From positions 1,110,001 to 1,174,000 of the forward strand of contig NZ_AP021887.1 of the NCBI RefSeq assembly GCF_009731465.1: 64,000 bases of DNA, written 5' to 3'. The position numbers were made by a program, and so were the translations under genes. Under the pieces are notes generated by a model. It was not told where the DNA came from. It worked only from the letters and a program-made list of their open reading frames with translations, and did not search any database. How positions within the stretch are numbered: the first letter of the stretch is position 1; each line of letters begins with the position of its first letter. The DNA comes from Streptococcus sp. 116-D4 (lineage in GTDB: Bacteria; Bacillota; Bacilli; Lactobacillales; Streptococcaceae). Below, one piece after another: positions 62,715 through 64,000 of this stretch.

Positions 62715-63403
62715 GAATCCAGCCCTTTCTCAACGGCATTTTTGGCAGCTTCTTGCTCTGCTAATTTCTTAGAACGCCCTTGACCTTGACCAATGCTCTT
62801 ACCTTCGACAAGAACTTCTACATCAAAGATCTTATCGTGGGCAGGACCCGTTTCAGAAATCACCTGATACCGAATAGCCACATCGCCATTGACCTGTAGT
62901 AACTCTTGGAGATGGGTTTTGTAGTCTGTAATCATTTCAAACTCGCCTGCTTCCACCTTGGGAATCATGACTTGATAGATGAATTCCTTGACCTTGGCCA
63001 CATCCTTGTCCAAAAGGAGGGCACCAAGAAAGGCTTCAAAGGCATCACCAAGAATGGTATCACGATTGCGACCACCAGATTTTTCTTCCCCCTTACCCAG
63101 CTTGATAAACTGATCAAACTGGCAATCACGTGCAAAACCAGCCAAACTCTCCTCGCGGACAATCATGGCACGGAGTTTAGACAAGTCACCCTCAGGCTTT
63201 TTAGGATATTTTTTATACAGATATTCTGAAATCAATAACTGTAGAACAGCGTCTCCTAAAAATTCCAAGCGCTCATTGTGTGAAATTTTTAAGAGGCGGT
63301 GCTCATTGGCATAACTCGTATGAGTAAAGGCAGTTTCCAGTAAATTTTTGTCTGCAAATTCGATTGCAAAATGGTTCTTTAGTACAGTTTGTAATTCTTT
63401 CAT
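62705..63403 (-). CDS. rnc: Ribonuclease III
   Basis: Cleaves double-stranded RNA, including rRNA precursors. 232 residues: catalytic domain with signature [12 protein letters not shown] (43-54) and acidic residues D118-E121 region ([14 protein letters not shown]), and C-terminal dsRBD (about 155-228, [11 protein letters not shown] and [15 protein letters not shown]). First gene of the rnc-smc-HAD-HAD-ftsY run; GAGGT ribosome site. Confidence 0.97.
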   Translation of the reverse strand: MKELQTVLKNHFAIEFADKNLLETAFTHTSYANEHRLLKISHNERLEFLGDAVLQLLISEYLYKKYPKKPEGDLSKLRAMIVREESLAGFARDCQFDQFIKLGKGEEKSGGRNRDTILGDAFEAFLGALLLDKDVAKVKEFIYQVMIPKVEAGEFEMITDYKTHLQELLQVNGDVAIRYQVISETGPAHDKIFDVEVLVEGKSIGQGQGRSKKLAEQEAAKNAVEKGLDSCI

Positions 63404-63437
63404 ACCAACCTCTTTCTAACTGATAACAGTCCTTTTT

Positions 63438-63446
63438 ATTATATCA
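63438..63446 (-). promoter_or_regulatory. rnc promoter (extended -10)
   Basis: TGATATAAT on the minus strand, about 35 bases before the rnc ATG. The -35 is poor. Confidence 0.65.
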
Positions 63447-63480
63447 AAAAAAGCCCCCTGAGTCACTCTAAAACGGGACT
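63446..63480 (-). terminator. Possible terminator upstream of rnc
   Basis: On the minus strand AGTCCC and GGGGCT can pair (one G-U) around a long loop, followed by seven T that run into the rnc -10. It may insulate rnc from upstream transcription. Confidence 0.4.
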
Positions 63481-63518
63481 GGAAGGAATTTGGGCATTCT
63501 ATAGAATGAGATTTCAGT

Positions 63519-63627
63519 TTTATACTCAATGAAAATCAAAGAGCAAACTAGGAAGCTAGACGCAGGCTGTACTTGAGTACGGTAAGACGACGCTGACGTG
63601 GTTTGAATTTGATTTTCGAAGAGTATT
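63519..63627. repeat. BOX element, A-C without boxB
   Basis: About 109 bp in the opposite orientation to the other two. Starts TTATACTCAATGAAAATC and ends TTTTCGAAGAGTATT, with GGTAAGACGACGCTGACG as the boxA core. Confidence 0.85.
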
Positions 63628-63653
63628 AGGGAAAAATTTGGGTCAGGATAAAG

Positions 63654-63678
63654 AAAAAAGCCCTATTAAAGGCTTTTT
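63654..63678. terminator. Terminator after tRNA-Arg
   Basis: AAAAAGCC/GGCTTTTT stem with eight-base loop and T run on the minus strand, 13 bp past the tRNA 3' end; T residues also on the other strand. Confidence 0.75.
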
Positions 63679-63690
63679 AAGATGTTTACA

Positions 63691-63762
63691 TCCACCCTGA
63701 GGGAATCGAACCCCCATCTCAAGAACCGGAATCTTACGTGATATCCATTACACTAAGGGTGG
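63691..63762 (-). tRNA. tRNA-Arg (CCG)
   Basis: 72-base cloverleaf on the minus strand: acceptor stem CCACCCT/AGGGTGG with discriminator A, D arm GTGTAATGGATATCAC, anticodon loop TTCCGGT in a five-pair stem (anticodon CCG at 63729-63727, reading CGG), and T arm GGGGGTTCGATTCCCTC. CCA is not encoded. Lies between guaC and rnc. Confidence 0.95.
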
Positions 63763-63827
63763 AAACTTGTTTTATTATAACAAAAATTTGCCCTAATAAC
63801 AAGTTTTTTCTAGTGAGATAGCCCGTC

Positions 63828-64000
63828 TTAGTGAGAAGCATCCCCATTCCAGATAGAGTTTTTCACGATCACATAATCAACGTGTTTAAGGTCAGCAACC
63901 TGACGTCCACCTGCATAAGAAATAGCACTTTGAAGGTCTTGTTCCATCTCAGTCAAAGTATCTTGCAAATGACCTTTGGCAGGAAGTAAGATGCGTTTGC
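63828..64000 (-). CDS. guaC: GMP reductase (5' part outside window)
   Basis: Only the last 56 complete codons are visible: [40 protein letters not shown] and the C-terminus [16 protein letters not shown]. These match the end of streptococcal GMP reductase, which converts GMP to IMP with NADPH. The related IMP dehydrogenase does not end this way. The N-terminal part lies beyond the window. Confidence 0.85.
   Translation of the reverse strand, partial: KRILLPAKGHLQDTLTEMEQDLQSAISYAGGRQVADLKHVDYVIVKNSIWNGDASH

Overview
The window is a chromosomal segment of a low-GC Firmicute of the Streptococcus mitis/oralis/pneumoniae group. Supporting signs are the VicRKX two-component operon, a two-subunit GlgC/GlgD glycogen operon, separate CoaB and CoaC enzymes, a GlnP carrying two fused binding domains, many extended -10 promoters (TGnTATAAT), and three BOX repeats of the pneumococcus/mitis type. 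No phage, plasmid, CRISPR array or insertion sequence was recognised.

Layout. 1-1.2 kb: enolase, cut by the window edge. 1.3-3.6 kb: a DUF1694 gene, glycerate kinase and a SerB-like phosphatase. 3.6-11.9 kb: glycogen synthesis (glgBCDA) with a CcpA-type site, and a pullulanase. 11.9-18.0 kb: DNA ligase, an MFS transporter with an Rgg-type regulator and long inverted repeats at its promoter, and an ABC-F ATPase. 18.1-20.4 kb: phosphoglucomutase and a thioredoxin-like protein. 20.4-24.5 kb: vicRKX and a cysteine-free MutY. 24.5-28.1 kb: BOX, pta, then a relQ-nadK-rluD operon. 28.2-33.0 kb: CYTH protein, PRPP synthetase, cysteine desulfurase, two small unknown proteins, Rex and a class I amidotransferase. 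33.0-37.9 kb: radC, pcrA, fhs. 38.0-41.1 kb: pantothenate/CoA genes (coaB, coaC, panT) and niacin genes (niaX, niaR). 41.3-47.1 kb: a complete ribose operon (rbsRKDACB) inserted between niaR and mutX and bracketed by a 212-bp direct repeat. 47.3-51.4 kb: mutX, a frameshifted GNAT gene, uvrB, a CAAX protease. 51.5-56.2 kb: glnPQ and zwf. 56.3-63.4 kb: ftsY, two HAD phosphatases, smc, rnc. 63.5-64 kb: BOX, tRNA-Arg(CCG) and the 3' end of guaC.

Most genes are core housekeeping functions. Central carbon metabolism (eno, pgm, zwf, pta, glg, pulA) sits beside genes for NAD(P), CoA and one-carbon cofactors. Regulatory sites I could place by eye include cre sites for glg and rbs, a GlnR box for glnPQ, a NiaR operator for niaX, a Rex-like site before rex, and CodY-like boxes before pgm and zwf.

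The most interesting points are: (1) the rbs island and its duplicated flanks, which carry a broken copy of mutX and of niaR; (2) five unrelated genes (DUF1694, ligA, ABC-F, mutY, coaB) whose -10 hexamer lies exactly six bases before the ATG with no Shine-Dalgarno, predicting leaderless mRNAs; (3) a hairpin that hides the radC ribosome site in read-through transcripts but would be absent from a transcript started at the ComX-like box inside it; (4) inverted repeats at the Rgg/MFS promoter; (5) a MutY without any cysteine, hence without the usual iron-sulphur cluster.
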